Assembly (NCBI GenBank): GCA_046318115.1
Contig: JBKCVA010000091.1
Location: forward strand, 1 to 62,656
From: Aquimonas sp046318115
Lineage (GTDB): Bacteria > Pseudomonadota > Gammaproteobacteria > Xanthomonadales > Xanthomonadaceae
Length of the DNA stretch: 62,656 nt
Reading direction: 5' to 3'
Positions within the stretch are counted from its first letter, which is position 1; the number at the start of each line of letters is the position of its first letter. A program made the translations under genes and the position numbers. The notes beneath the pieces were generated by a model. It was given only the letters and a program-made list of their open reading frames with translations. It had not been told where the DNA came from and searched no databases. Shown in pieces: positions 7,308 through 16,440 of the stretch.

Positions 7308-9626
7308 TCAGGTCACCGGGCGAAGCTGCGGCTTGAGCCAGCGCTGACCGTCGCCGGCCAACCAGGCCTCCAGCTCGGCTGCCGGCATTGGTCGCGCGTA
7401 GTAGTAGCCCTGTGCGACCGGACAGCCCGCTTGCAGCAGGAACTGATGCTGCTCGAGGGTTTCGACGCCTTCGGCGACGACGGTCTGGCCGAGGCTGCGA
7501 CCAATGCCCATGACCGCGCTGGCGAGCGCACGATCGCCCTCGTCGGTTTCGATGTCGCGTACGAAGCTGCGATCCAGCTTGAGCTCATCCACCGGCAGCC
7601 GCTTGAGGTAGGAAAGACTGGAGTAGCCGGTGCCGAAGTCGTCCACGGAAAGATGCACGCCCAAGCGGTTCAAGCTGTCGAGGTCTGCGCGCACGTGGGG
7701 CTCGTCAATCAGCATCAGGCGTTCGGTGATCTCCAGCGTAAGCGCCGTCGGCGCCAGCCGGTAGCGTTGCAGCACCAGGCGCACGTGTGCAGGCACGTCG
7801 TCCTGGCGGAAGCGCTGCGCCGACAGGTTGACGGCCACCGCGGGCACCGGCAAGCCCTTGGCCTGCCACTCGGACAGCTGCGCGCAGGCTTTTTCGAGCA
7901 CCCAGGCATCCAGCGCATTGATGAGGCCGCAGTCCTCGGCCAGCGGAATGAACTGGTCAGGCGGCACACGTCCCAGCTCCGGGTGCGTCCAGCGCACCAG
8001 CGCCTCCACACCCGCAAGGCCGGGACGACCCAGCAGGACCTTGGGCTGGTAATGCAGCTCCAGCGCATCACGGCTCATCGCGAGGCGCAGCGCGCTCTCG
8101 AGCTGGATGCGCAGTCGCGCGTTCTCGTTCATCGAGGCCAGGAAGAAGCGCACGCAGCCGCGGCCATCGCGCTTGGCCTCGTACATGGCGATATCGGCAT
8201 TGCGCATCAGCGTGTCGAAATCGCGGGCGTCATCGGGGAACTGGCTGATGCCCATGCTCACGCTGGGCATCAGGGTCTGACCGCCGATCTCGATGCGCTG
8301 TGCCACCGCGCGCAGTGCCTTTTCTGCCGCCACCGCGCTCTCGTTGGCATCGCTGTCTGGAAACAGGATGACGAACTCGTCGCCGCCGAAGCGGCTGATG
8401 GTGTCGGACTCGCGCAGGGTGCGGCGCAGGCGCTGTCCGACTTCGCGCAGCAGTTCGTCGCCTGCCGAGTGGCCCAGCGAGTCGTTGATGTTCTTGAAGC
8501 GGTCGACGTCCAACACGGCCAGGCTGAGCTTCCGGCCATCGCGTGCCGCCTGGTGCAAGGCCATGCGTGCGCGGTCAACGAGCAGGGCACGATTGGGCAG
8601 GCCGGTCAGCGGATCGTAGAAGGCAAGACGCTCGATCTCGGCCTGGTTGTCGTCATGCTGGATCGCGACGCGACACAGCTGGATGCAGGCGTCCACCATG
8701 CGCCGATGGAAGCGGCTCGGGCCGCGCGGCTCACGGTAGTAGAAGGCGAAGGTGGCGATGACCTTGCCCTCGCGTCCCGTGACCGGAGTGGACCAGCAGG
8801 CTGCGAGTCCAAGGGGGAGCGCCAGCTGCTTGTAGGGCGCCCACAGAGGGTCGTTGGCGATGTCCTGGACCTCGACCTCCTCGCCGCGGAAGGCCGCAGT
8901 ACCGCAGGAGCCCGCGATCGGTCCGATCGACAGACCGTCAAGGGCGCCCGAGTAGGACATGGGCAGGCTGGGCGAGGCGAGGGGGCGGAGCTTGCCTTCC
9001 GGGTCGACGCGCAGCACCGAGCAGATCACATCGGGTGCAAGCGCCTCGACCTGGCGGCAGAGCAGGTCCAGCACCGCGCGCAGCGGTCGACCCAGCGCCA
9101 CGGATTCGAGCACATCGCGCTGCAGCAGATTGACCGCGGCTTCCTGCTGGCGATCCAGCAGCGGGAAGATCAATCCGACAACAGCATTGAGGGCAGCGTG
9201 CTTGCACAGGCGCAGTTCGACGGCGTCGAGCTTGCCATCCGTGCTGGTCAGCGCCGCCGGCGCCAGCAGCGCGGTGGGGCTGGTGTCCATGCCGGCGAGC
9301 AGGCGCTGCCAGCGCGCGGCATCCAGGTCGGAAATCAATTCGCCGACCGTGGCGGGTGAGCGTCCGCCGATGCGTTCGCGCAGGGCCACGTTCAAGCCGA
9401 GCAGCTTGCCCGCGCTGTCGGCGAGAAACGCCGCTACCGAGGAGCCTTCGAACAGCTCGATGCCGGTTCCCGCCTGCGCGTGCGCGGGTGTGCTCACGAC
9501 GCCAAGGTCCTGCGCGGGTGCTGTGCGGGCGCGCAGCGCGAAGCGCAGCCTCGTTTGGGGCCGCGAGTCGTCGTCAGAAACGGATGGGGGCGCTGTGCTC
9601 GGGCCATGATGTTCAGCGGTCTGCAA
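7308..9626 (-). CDS. GAF-GGDEF-EAL bifunctional c-di-GMP protein
   Basis: This 772-residue cytoplasmic signalling protein has a PAS-like N-terminal region (about 55-160, weak), a GAF-type sensor domain (about 170-325), a GGDEF domain with intact RFGGDEF, and an EAL domain. RESD precedes GGDEF by five residues, which fits an inhibitory I-site. The EAL domain keeps GVEALVRW, VAVNLSAQRF, LEITE, DDFGTGYSS and AEGVET, so both cyclase and phosphodiesterase activity look possible. No transmembrane segment is visible. It is divergent from the TetR gene and upstream of the ENPP-type gene, a pairing that suggests but does not prove a link to nucleotide metabolism. Confidence 0.93.
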   Translation of the reverse strand: MQTAEHHGPSTAPPSVSDDDSRPQTRLRFALRARTAPAQDLGVVSTPAHAQAGTGIELFEGSSVAAFLADSAGKLLGLNVALRERIGGRSPATVGELISDLDAARWQRLLAGMDTSPTALLAPAALTSTDGKLDAVELRLCKHAALNAVVGLIFPLLDRQQEAAVNLLQRDVLESVALGRPLRAVLDLLCRQVEALAPDVICSVLRVDPEGKLRPLASPSLPMSYSGALDGLSIGPIAGSCGTAAFRGEEVEVQDIANDPLWAPYKQLALPLGLAACWSTPVTGREGKVIATFAFYYREPRGPSRFHRRMVDACIQLCRVAIQHDDNQAEIERLAFYDPLTGLPNRALLVDRARMALHQAARDGRKLSLAVLDVDRFKNINDSLGHSAGDELLREVGQRLRRTLRESDTISRFGGDEFVILFPDSDANESAVAAEKALRAVAQRIEIGGQTLMPSVSMGISQFPDDARDFDTLMRNADIAMYEAKRDGRGCVRFFLASMNENARLRIQLESALRLAMSRDALELHYQPKVLLGRPGLAGVEALVRWTHPELGRVPPDQFIPLAEDCGLINALDAWVLEKACAQLSEWQAKGLPVPAVAVNLSAQRFRQDDVPAHVRLVLQRYRLAPTALTLEITERLMLIDEPHVRADLDSLNRLGVHLSVDDFGTGYSSLSYLKRLPVDELKLDRSFVRDIETDEGDRALASAVMGIGRSLGQTVVAEGVETLEQHQFLLQAGCPVAQGYYYARPMPAAELEAWLAGDGQRWLKPQLRPVT

Positions 9627-9658
9627 GGCTCATGCCCTGCACTCAGCCGGGGACTTGG

Positions 9659-9679
9659 CAGTTTCCTGTCTGGAAACTG
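9659..9679. promoter_or_regulatory. Perfect inverted repeat in the divergent tetR / GGDEF-EAL region
   Basis: CAGTTTCC (9659-9666) and GGAAACTG (9672-9679) are perfect reverse complements around a five-base spacer. The repeat lies between the two divergent starts, 33 bases upstream of the GGDEF-EAL gene. It could be an operator or a hairpin in an untranslated leader. I cannot decide which from sequence. Confidence 0.5.
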
Positions 9680-9708
9680 AACTGCGCGGCTGCGGCGTCC
9701 TGTTTCTA

Positions 9709-9724
9709 TACAGTACGTTCTGTA
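9709..9724. promoter_or_regulatory. Candidate TetR operator
   Basis: TACAGTACGTTCTGTA is a 16-base near-palindrome with only one symmetric mismatch pair. It ends 13 bases before the tetR start codon. Position and size are typical of an autoregulatory TetR-family operator. The efflux operon follows tetR on the same strand, so repression here would control both. Confidence 0.6.
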
Positions 9725-9737
9725 AAGTTCTGCGCCC

Positions 9738-10340
9738 ATGACCCGTCCTCCCAAAGCCCGCCAGCGCGTTCTGGACGCCGCCCGCCGCATCGTTGAAGAG
9801 CGCGGGGCCGGCCATTTGACCTTTGACGAGTTGGCCCGCGAGAGCGGTGTCACTCGCGGCGGCATCACCTACCACTTCCCGACCAAGGAAGACCTGCTGC
9901 GCGCCCTGATCGAAGCGGACATGCAGCAGTGGGATGCCGCCGCCGCTCCGCCGTCCGATCTGCCCGTCGGCTGCGTGTGCCCGCGCACCGCCGCGGCACT
10001 CGGCCAGTTGCGCTGTCACCTCAGTGAGGACGAAGGCCACAAGCGCTTCGTGCACGGCATGTTGAGCGCAGCGATGGTCGACCACAGTCTGCTCGACCCG
10101 GTGCGTCGCCACCACGCGCAGGAGTTCGCGGACTGGGTCTGGGATGAGACCGACCTGCGCCGCTTCCTCTTGCTGGCCGCAGCCGAAGGCCTGTTCTGGC
10201 AGGACCTTTTCAACCTGAGTCCGGTGCCCGCCGAGGTGCGGCCGCGGCTCAAAGCCCTGATCGAACGTCTGCTGATCGACTGGACAGGCGCTGTCGAAAC
10301 CCCTGCCGCACCAAACGACCAACTCAGGCCGGCCGACTGA
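9738..10340 (+). CDS. TetR/AcrR family transcriptional regulator
   Basis: This is a 200-residue regulator. Residues 1-50 form the TetR helix-turn-helix (LTFDELARESGVTRGGITYHFPTKEDLLRAL). The remainder is a helical ligand-binding and dimerisation domain ending in a short Pro-rich tail. It sits 39 bases upstream of the efflux operon in the same direction, behind a palindrome that suits a TetR dimer. The usual arrangement is a repressor of the adjacent RND pump, released by a pump substrate. The ligand cannot be inferred. Confidence 0.9.
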   Translation: MTRPPKARQRVLDAARRIVEERGAGHLTFDELARESGVTRGGITYHFPTKEDLLRALIEADMQQWDAAAAPPSDLPVGCVCPRTAAALGQLRCHLSEDEGHKRFVHGMLSAAMVDHSLLDPVRRHHAQEFADWVWDETDLRRFLLLAAAEGLFWQDLFNLSPVPAEVRPRLKALIERLLIDWTGAVETPAAPNDQLRPAD

Positions 10341-10379
10341 GCCGCCGAGCTTCCATTCACTTTTCGCAAGGACTTCCCC

Positions 10380-11624
10380 ATGCCTGTTGCCCCGCGCTTC
10401 CGGATTGATCCGCGGCTTGCTCTCGCCCCCCTGCTCGTCGCCCTGTTGGCCGCGTGCTCCGGCGGCGGTGCCCCGATGCAGATGCCGCCGACCGAGGTGA
10501 ACGTCGCCACCGTGGTAGTCAAACCCGTTACCCAGTGGGATGAGTTCACTGGCCGCATCGAAGCCGTCGAGCAGATCGAGATCCGCCCGCGGGTCGCTGG
10601 CTATCTCACCGGCGTCCACTTCAAGGAAGGCGGTGCGGTCAAGGCCGGCGACCTGCTGTTCACCATCGACGACCGCGAGTACAAGGCGGCGGTCGCCAGC
10701 GCGCGTGCCGATCTGGCCCGCGCTGAAGCGCGCCGCGCGCTGGCGGAAACCGAGCTCAAGCGCAGCGAGGCTCTGGTTGAAGCCCGTGCGGTGAGCGCTG
10801 GTGAGCTGGAGAGCCGCCAGAACGAAGCGCGCCAGGCCGACGCCGACGTGCTGGCCGCTCGCGCGCGAGTGGAGCAGGCGGAGCTGAGCCTGGGCTTCAC
10901 CCGCATCACCTCGCCGATCGATGGCCGCGTCAGCGTCGCCCGCCTGCGCGTTGGCAACCTGGTGTCGCCCGGCGAGCCGGTGCTGACCACGGTGGTCTCG
11001 CTCGATCCGGTCTATGTCAGCTTCCAGGGCGACGAGCGCGCCTACCTGCGCTACCAGGCGCTGGCCCGACGCGGCGAGCGCGAGAGTTCGCGTGACGCGG
11101 CCAATCCGGTGCGCGTGGGCCTCGCCGATGAGCAGGGCTTTCCGCATGAGGGACGGATGGTCTTCGTCGACAACGCCGTCGACCCCGCCACCGGCACGAT
11201 CTTCGCGCGCGCCGAGCTGGCCAATCCGGACGGCGTGTTCACCCCTGGCCTGTTCGCGCGCGTGCAGCTGCTCGGCGAGCGACTGGACAGCGCGCTGCTG
11301 GTGCACCCGCAGGCCGTGCTCACCGATCAGGACCGCCGTTACGTCTACGTCGCCGACCAGGTCACCCTGCCGCCGGAAATGGGCGGCACCGGCGCACCGC
11401 ACCTGGGCGCCGTGCGCAAGGACGTGGTGCTGGGGCCGACCATCGACGGCCTGGTCGTCGTCGAGCAGGGTCTTGATGCCGACGACCGGGTGATCGTGAA
11501 CGGCATGCGCAAGATCTTCTTCCCCGGTGCGCCGGTGCAGCCGATCGATGTGCCGATGGACCAGCCGAACACCGTACAGGCCGCGCCCGCTGCCGCGCCC
11601 GCCGCGGCCGGGGACGAGGGCTGA
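10380..11624 (+). CDS. RND efflux periplasmic adaptor (membrane fusion protein)
   Basis: This 414-residue lipoprotein adaptor (signal ending LLAAC) links the inner-membrane pump to the outer-membrane channel. Domains in order are: a first beta/lipoyl segment (FTGRIEAVEQIEIRPRV, then VKAGDLLF), an Ala/Glu/Arg-rich helical hairpin of about residues 100-165, a second lipoyl half (ITSPIDGRVS), a beta-barrel domain, and a membrane-proximal domain ending in an Ala/Pro-rich tail. It resembles MexE/AcrA-type adaptors of HAE1 systems. It is three bases from the pump gene, so the two are probably translationally coupled. Confidence 0.93.
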   Translation: MPVAPRFRIDPRLALAPLLVALLAACSGGGAPMQMPPTEVNVATVVVKPVTQWDEFTGRIEAVEQIEIRPRVAGYLTGVHFKEGGAVKAGDLLFTIDDREYKAAVASARADLARAEARRALAETELKRSEALVEARAVSAGELESRQNEARQADADVLAARARVEQAELSLGFTRITSPIDGRVSVARLRVGNLVSPGEPVLTTVVSLDPVYVSFQGDERAYLRYQALARRGERESSRDAANPVRVGLADEQGFPHEGRMVFVDNAVDPATGTIFARAELANPDGVFTPGLFARVQLLGERLDSALLVHPQAVLTDQDRRYVYVADQVTLPPEMGGTGAPHLGAVRKDVVLGPTIDGLVVVEQGLDADDRVIVNGMRKIFFPGAPVQPIDVPMDQPNTVQAAPAAAPAAAGDEG

Positions 11625-11627
11625 TCC

Positions 11628-14600
11628 ATGGCCCACTCCGACCTTTCCCGCGTCTTCGTCGACCGGCCGATTCTGGCCGCCGTCCTGTCCATCGTCATCT
11701 TCGTGGCCGGCCTGATCGCGATCCCCAACCTGCCGATCACCGAGTACCCGGAAGTCGCGCCGCCCAGCGTGCAGGTCACCGCGATCTATCCCGGCGCCAA
11801 CCCCAAGACCATCGCCGACACCGTGGCCGCCCCGCTCGAGGAGGCGATCAACGGCGTGGAGAACATGATCTACATGAAGTCGGCGGCGTCCTCGGACGGT
11901 ACCGTCGTGCTGACGATCACCTTCGCGCTGGGCACCGACGTGGACCTCGCGGCCGTGCAGGTGCAGAACCGCGTCGCCCAGGCCCTGCCGCGCCTGCCCG
12001 ACTCGGTGCGAGCGCTCGGCGTCACCACCGCCAAGGTGTCGCCGAACATCACGATGGTGGTGCACCTGCTGTCGCCGGATAAGCGCTACGACGGCCTGTA
12101 CCTGTCGAACTTCGCGAACCTCAACGTCAAGGACGAACTCGCGCGCCTGCCCGGCGTGGGCAACGCGCAGGCCTTCGGTGCGGGCGTCTACGCCATGCGC
12201 GTCTGGATCGACCCCGATCAGGCGGCCGCGCGTGGGCTGACCGCGCTCGACGTGGTGGGGGCGATCCGCGAGCAGAACGTGCAGGTGTCGGCCGGTGCGA
12301 TCGGCGCTTCGCCGCAGCCCAGCGGCGCTGCGGTACAGCTGCTTGTCAACGCGCGCGGTCGCCTTGAAACCCCCGAGCAGTTCGGCGCCATCGTGCTCAA
12401 GACCGGCGAGAACGGGGCGGTCACGCGGCTTCGCGACGTCGCACGCATCGAACTGGGCTCGAACACCTACGCACTGAACAGCTACCTCAACAACACCGAG
12501 GCGGCCGCGATCGTCATCTTCGAGGCGCCGGGCGCGAACTCGATCGCACTCTCCGACGCCGTGCGGGCCAAGATGGCCGAGCTCAAGCAGAGCTTCCCCG
12601 AAGGAGTCGACTACGCGATCGCCTACGACCCCACGGTCTTCGTGCGCGCCTCGGTCGATTCGGTCATCACGACCCTGCTGGAGGCGGTGCTGCTGGTGGT
12701 GCTCGTGGTCGTGGTGTTCCTGCAGACCTGGCGCGCCTCGATCATTCCGCTGCTGGCAGTGCCCGTGTCCATCGTCGGCACCTTCGCGGTGCTGCTGCTC
12801 CTCGGCTATTCGATCAATGTGCTGACCCTGTTCGGGCTGGTGCTGGCGATCGGCATCGTGGTCGACGACGCCATCGTGGTCGTCGAGAACGTCGAGCGTC
12901 ACATCGAGGAAGGGCTGGCCCCCATCGACGCCGCGCACAAGGCGATGAGCGAGGTGTCGGGGCCGATCGTCGCGATCTCGCTGGTGCTGGCGGCGGTGTT
13001 CGTGCCGATCGCCTTCATCGACGGCGTGACCGGCCAGTTCTACCGCCAGTTCGCGGTGACCATCGCCGTGTCCGTGCTGATCTCCGCGTTCAACTCGCTG
13101 ACCTTGAGCCCGGCGCTGGCCGCGGTGCTGCTCAAACCCCACGGCGCGCCAAAGGACATGCTGGCGCGCGGCATCGATCGCGTGTTCGGCCGCTTCTTCG
13201 CCTGGTTCAACGCCCGCTTCAAGCGCAGCTCTGACCGCTATGCCGGCCGCATCGGCGGCACCATTGCGCGGGCGCCGCGCCTGCTCGTCACCTACGCCGT
13301 GCTCGTGGTTGTCACGGTGCTCGGATTCACGCAGATCCCCGGCGGCTTCATTCCGACCCAGGACAAGCAGTATCTGTTCGCTGGCGTGCAGCTGCCGGAA
13401 GGCGCGACGCTGGAGCGCACCGAAGCCGCGATGAAGCGCATGGGCGAAATCGCCCTGGAAACGCCCGGCGTTGCTGATGTCGTGCAGTTCCCCGGTCTGA
13501 ACGCCATCCACTTCGTCAGTACGCCCAACGTCGGCGTGATGTTCATCGGTCTGGATCCGCCCGGCGAGCTGCCCAAGCCGGCCGCGGCCATCGCGGGCGA
13601 ACTGACTGGCAAATTCGGCGCCATCCAGGACGGCATGGCCTTCGCCTTCATGCCGCCGCCGGTGAACGGCTACGGCAATGCCGCGGGCGTCGAGGCCTAT
13701 GTGCAGGATCGTCAGCGCATCGGCTACGGCGAGCTCAACGTCGCCACCCAGGCCCTGACCGGAACGATCAGCCAGCTGCCCGGCTTCGGCCCCGGCTCGG
13801 CCTTCTCCTCCTTCCAGGCCAACGTGCCGCAGCTCGATGCGGTGGTGGACCGCGACAAGGTCAAGGAGGGCGGGCTTGCGCTGACCGATGTCTTCGACAG
13901 CCTGCAGATCTACCTCGGCAGCGCCTATGTCAACGACTTCAACCTGTTCGGCCGCACCTACTCGGTCTATGCACAGGCGGATGCTCCGTTCCGCGACGAG
14001 GTGGGCGATGTGGCCCGCCTGCAGGTGCGCAATGCGCAGGGCGAGATGGTGCCGCTGGGCAGCGTGGTCGAGCTGGTGCCGAGCTTCGGCCCCGATCCGG
14101 TGGTGCGTTACAACGGCTACCCCGCGGCCGATGTGAGCGCCAGCCCCTTCGATCCGGCCGCGGTCAGCAGCAGCGACGCGGTCGGTATCGCCCGTGACAC
14201 CGCCGCCCAGGTGCTGCCGCGCGGCATGAGCCTTGAGTTCACCGGCCTGACCTACCAGCAGGTCAACCAGGGCATCGCGCAGTACCTGGTGTTTCCGCTG
14301 TGCGTGCTGCTGGTCTTCCTGGTGCTGGCCGCGCTGTACGAGAGCTGGTCGCTGCCGCTGGCGGTGATCCTGATCGTGCCGATGTGCCTGCTTTCGGCGC
14401 TCGGCGGCATCTGGGTGCTCAACAAGATCAACGAGGGCTGGTACATCGCGCAGATCATCCTTGGTTGGATCAACCCGATGACCGCCGCGCCGCCCACCAT
14501 CATCGACATGAACGTGTTCACCCAGATTGGCCTGGTCGTGCTGATGGGCCTGGCCTGCAAGAACGCCATCCTGATCGTCGAATTCGCGCGCGATCTGGAG

Positions 14601-14891
14601 AAGCAGGGCCGCGGCATCGTCGACGCTGCGGTCGAGGCCTGCCGCCTGCGCCTGCGGCCGATCCTGATGACCAGCTTCGCCTTCGGCGCCGGCGTGCTGC
14701 CGCTGGTGTTCGCCAGCGGCGCCGGTGCCGAGGTGCGCCATGTGATGGGCGTGACCGTGTTCTTCGGCATGCTCGGCGTGACCTTCTTTGGCCTGTTCTT
14801 CACCCCGGTGTTCTATGTGGTCATCCGCAAACTGGTCGAGCGCCGCCGCGCCCGCCCGGCCGCTGCCGAGGAGGCGCCCGCCCATGCTTAA
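11628..14891 (+). CDS. RND multidrug efflux pump, HAE1 family
   Basis: This 1087-residue inner-membrane proton/drug antiporter is slightly longer than AcrB/MexF. The N-terminal first transmembrane helix precedes the long periplasmic loop. The proton relay is intact: IVVDDAIVVVENV (D413, D414) in TM4 and GLACKNAILIVEFAR (K978) in TM10. The second half repeats the fold, as expected. A hydrophobic stretch with GWYIAQIILGWINPMTAAP (about residues 940-965) makes the TM8-TM10 segment longer than in AcrB. The stop codon overlaps the start of the channel gene. Substrates probably include hydrophobic antibiotics, biocides or plant/metabolic aromatics, but specificity is not readable. Confidence 0.95.
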   Translation: MAHSDLSRVFVDRPILAAVLSIVIFVAGLIAIPNLPITEYPEVAPPSVQVTAIYPGANPKTIADTVAAPLEEAINGVENMIYMKSAASSDGTVVLTITFALGTDVDLAAVQVQNRVAQALPRLPDSVRALGVTTAKVSPNITMVVHLLSPDKRYDGLYLSNFANLNVKDELARLPGVGNAQAFGAGVYAMRVWIDPDQAAARGLTALDVVGAIREQNVQVSAGAIGASPQPSGAAVQLLVNARGRLETPEQFGAIVLKTGENGAVTRLRDVARIELGSNTYALNSYLNNTEAAAIVIFEAPGANSIALSDAVRAKMAELKQSFPEGVDYAIAYDPTVFVRASVDSVITTLLEAVLLVVLVVVVFLQTWRASIIPLLAVPVSIVGTFAVLLLLGYSINVLTLFGLVLAIGIVVDDAIVVVENVERHIEEGLAPIDAAHKAMSEVSGPIVAISLVLAAVFVPIAFIDGVTGQFYRQFAVTIAVSVLISAFNSLTLSPALAAVLLKPHGAPKDMLARGIDRVFGRFFAWFNARFKRSSDRYAGRIGGTIARAPRLLVTYAVLVVVTVLGFTQIPGGFIPTQDKQYLFAGVQLPEGATLERTEAAMKRMGEIALETPGVADVVQFPGLNAIHFVSTPNVGVMFIGLDPPGELPKPAAAIAGELTGKFGAIQDGMAFAFMPPPVNGYGNAAGVEAYVQDRQRIGYGELNVATQALTGTISQLPGFGPGSAFSSFQANVPQLDAVVDRDKVKEGGLALTDVFDSLQIYLGSAYVNDFNLFGRTYSVYAQADAPFRDEVGDVARLQVRNAQGEMVPLGSVVELVPSFGPDPVVRYNGYPAADVSASPFDPAAVSSSDAVGIARDTAAQVLPRGMSLEFTGLTYQQVNQGIAQYLVFPLCVLLVFLVLAALYESWSLPLAVILIVPMCLLSALGGIWVLNKINEGWYIAQIILGWINPMTAAPPTIIDMNVFTQIGLVVLMGLACKNAILIVEFARDLEKQGRGIVDAAVEACRLRLRPILMTSFAFGAGVLPLVFASGAGAEVRHVMGVTVFFGMLGVTFFGLFFTPVFYVVIRKLVERRRARPAAAEEAPAHA

Positions 14892-16314
14892 GCATCCGCT
14901 CGCCCTTGCCTTGGCAATGGCCTTCACCCTGGGCGCCTGCACGGTCGGGCCGGAGTACGTCCGCCCTGCCGCCGAGCTGCCCGAGCGCTTCGACCAGGCC
15001 GGCAGCCACGCCGGCACCGAGGCCGTGCAGCCGGCCCTGTGGCGGGCCTTCGGCGATCCCGCTCTGGATGCGCTGATCACCCGTGCGCTGGAGGCCAACA
15101 CCCAACTCGCCCAGGCGCTGGCGCGGCTCGATGAGACCCGTGCGCTGGCCGGGCTGTCGACCTACAGCCTGTTCCCGACCGTCGATACGGGCTTCAGCGG
15201 CGAACGCAGCCGCCCCAGCGGCCGTGACCCGTTCCTCCCGCCCGAGCAGGGCCTGACGGACACCTACCGCGCGGGCTTCGACGCCAGCTGGGAGATCGAT
15301 CTGTTCGGCACCCTGCGCAACCCGAAACGTGCCATCGACCGCCGGGTGCAGGCCGATGCCGCGGCGCTGCAGCATGTCCACATCAGCGTGGTCGCTGAAG
15401 TGGCCCAGGCGCTGTTCGAGCTGCGCGGCGCCCATGCGCGCCTGCGCTTGCTTGAGGAGAACCTCGACGGCTGGCAGCGCACGCTGGATCTGGTCACCGC
15501 ACTCGAACGCTACGGCCGCCGCAGCGCACAGGATGTCGCCGCCGTGCAGGCGCAGCGTTCGGCGCTGGCCGCACAGTACGCCCAGCAGGAGGCCGCACTG
15601 GTGCGCGCCGAGCAGCGGCTGGCCGTGCTGACTGCGCAGCCCGTGGCAGAGGTGCGTGCGCAGGTCGATGCCGAGGCCGGGCTGCCCGAGCTGCCGCCGC
15701 TGGTGGCAGTGGGCACGCCTCAAGACTGGCTGAAGCGCCGGCCCGATGTGCGCGAGGCCGAGCGCCGCTTGGCCGCGACCTACGCGGATATCGGCACGGA
15801 AGTCGCCAACTTCTTCCCCAAGCTCACCTTGCTCGGGGGCTTCGGCTGGACGGCGCAGAATTTCGGTGATCTGGGCGAGGATGCGTCCGAGCGCTGGAGC
15901 TGGGGGCCGTCAATCACCTGGAGCATTCTCGACTTCGGCCGCACCCGGCAGCGCGTGCAGGCGGCCGAGGCCCGCGCCGACGGTGCTGAGGCGCTGTTCC
16001 GCGAGACCCTGCTGCGGGCGCTTGAGGAAACCGAGAACGCGATGGCGGGCTATCGTTCGGCCAACCGCGCGGCCTTCGATCTCGAAGCGGCCGCCGAGGC
16101 CGCACGCGAGTCCGCGCGTCTGGTGCGTCTGCGATTTGAAGCGGGCAGCGAGGATGCGCTGGCCCTGCTCGATGCGGAGCGCACGCGCATCGATTTCGAG
16201 CTGCAGGCGGTCGACAGCGAAGTGCAGCGTGCCACCGCATTGGCCGCGCTCTACAAGGCGCTGGCCGGCGATTTCGCGGAGATCGATCCCGAGGCCTTGG
16301 CCGCGCGCCGCTGA
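14884..16314 (+). CDS. RND efflux outer-membrane channel (NodT/OprM family)
   Basis: This 476-residue outer-membrane lipoprotein (signal MLKHPLALALAMAFTLGAC) of the TolC/OprM/NodT family completes the tripartite pump. The family repeats are visible: two similar halves with long coiled helices (for example VAAVQAQRSALAAQYAQQEA) and the conserved LKRRPDVREAERRLAATYADIG. The chosen ATG overlaps the pump gene by eight bases. The frame extends further upstream, but only inside the pump gene and without a signal peptide. Confidence 0.93.
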   Translation: MLKHPLALALAMAFTLGACTVGPEYVRPAAELPERFDQAGSHAGTEAVQPALWRAFGDPALDALITRALEANTQLAQALARLDETRALAGLSTYSLFPTVDTGFSGERSRPSGRDPFLPPEQGLTDTYRAGFDASWEIDLFGTLRNPKRAIDRRVQADAAALQHVHISVVAEVAQALFELRGAHARLRLLEENLDGWQRTLDLVTALERYGRRSAQDVAAVQAQRSALAAQYAQQEAALVRAEQRLAVLTAQPVAEVRAQVDAEAGLPELPPLVAVGTPQDWLKRRPDVREAERRLAATYADIGTEVANFFPKLTLLGGFGWTAQNFGDLGEDASERWSWGPSITWSILDFGRTRQRVQAAEARADGAEALFRETLLRALEETENAMAGYRSANRAAFDLEAAAEAARESARLVRLRFEAGSEDALALLDAERTRIDFELQAVDSEVQRATALAALYKALAGDFAEIDPEALAARR

Positions 16315-16320
16315 AAGAAA

Positions 16321-16349
16321 GCCGCGTGCGGTGGTCTTCCGCACGCGGC
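16321..16349 (+). terminator. Hairpin at the end of the efflux operon
   Basis: GCCGCGTGCGG (16321-16331) pairs perfectly with CCGCACGCGGC (16339-16349). No clear T-run follows, so this may act as a 3' stabilising hairpin or a bidirectional terminator for the convergent gene beyond. It begins six bases after the channel stop codon. Confidence 0.55.
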
Positions 16350-16440
16350 GCGTGATTCGTGCGGGGCGCTGTCCTCGCACGGGGCCAGGGAGGGCCCGCT
16401 TCATTCTGTACCTGCGTAGGGCCGATGCAGCACGCGCGGC

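Noticed and set aside
9630..15101. Very long minus-strand open frame opposite the efflux operon
   Set aside because: It is antisense to three clearly conserved RND genes, and its low-complexity His/Arg/Gly/Asp composition is typical of high-GC shadow frames.
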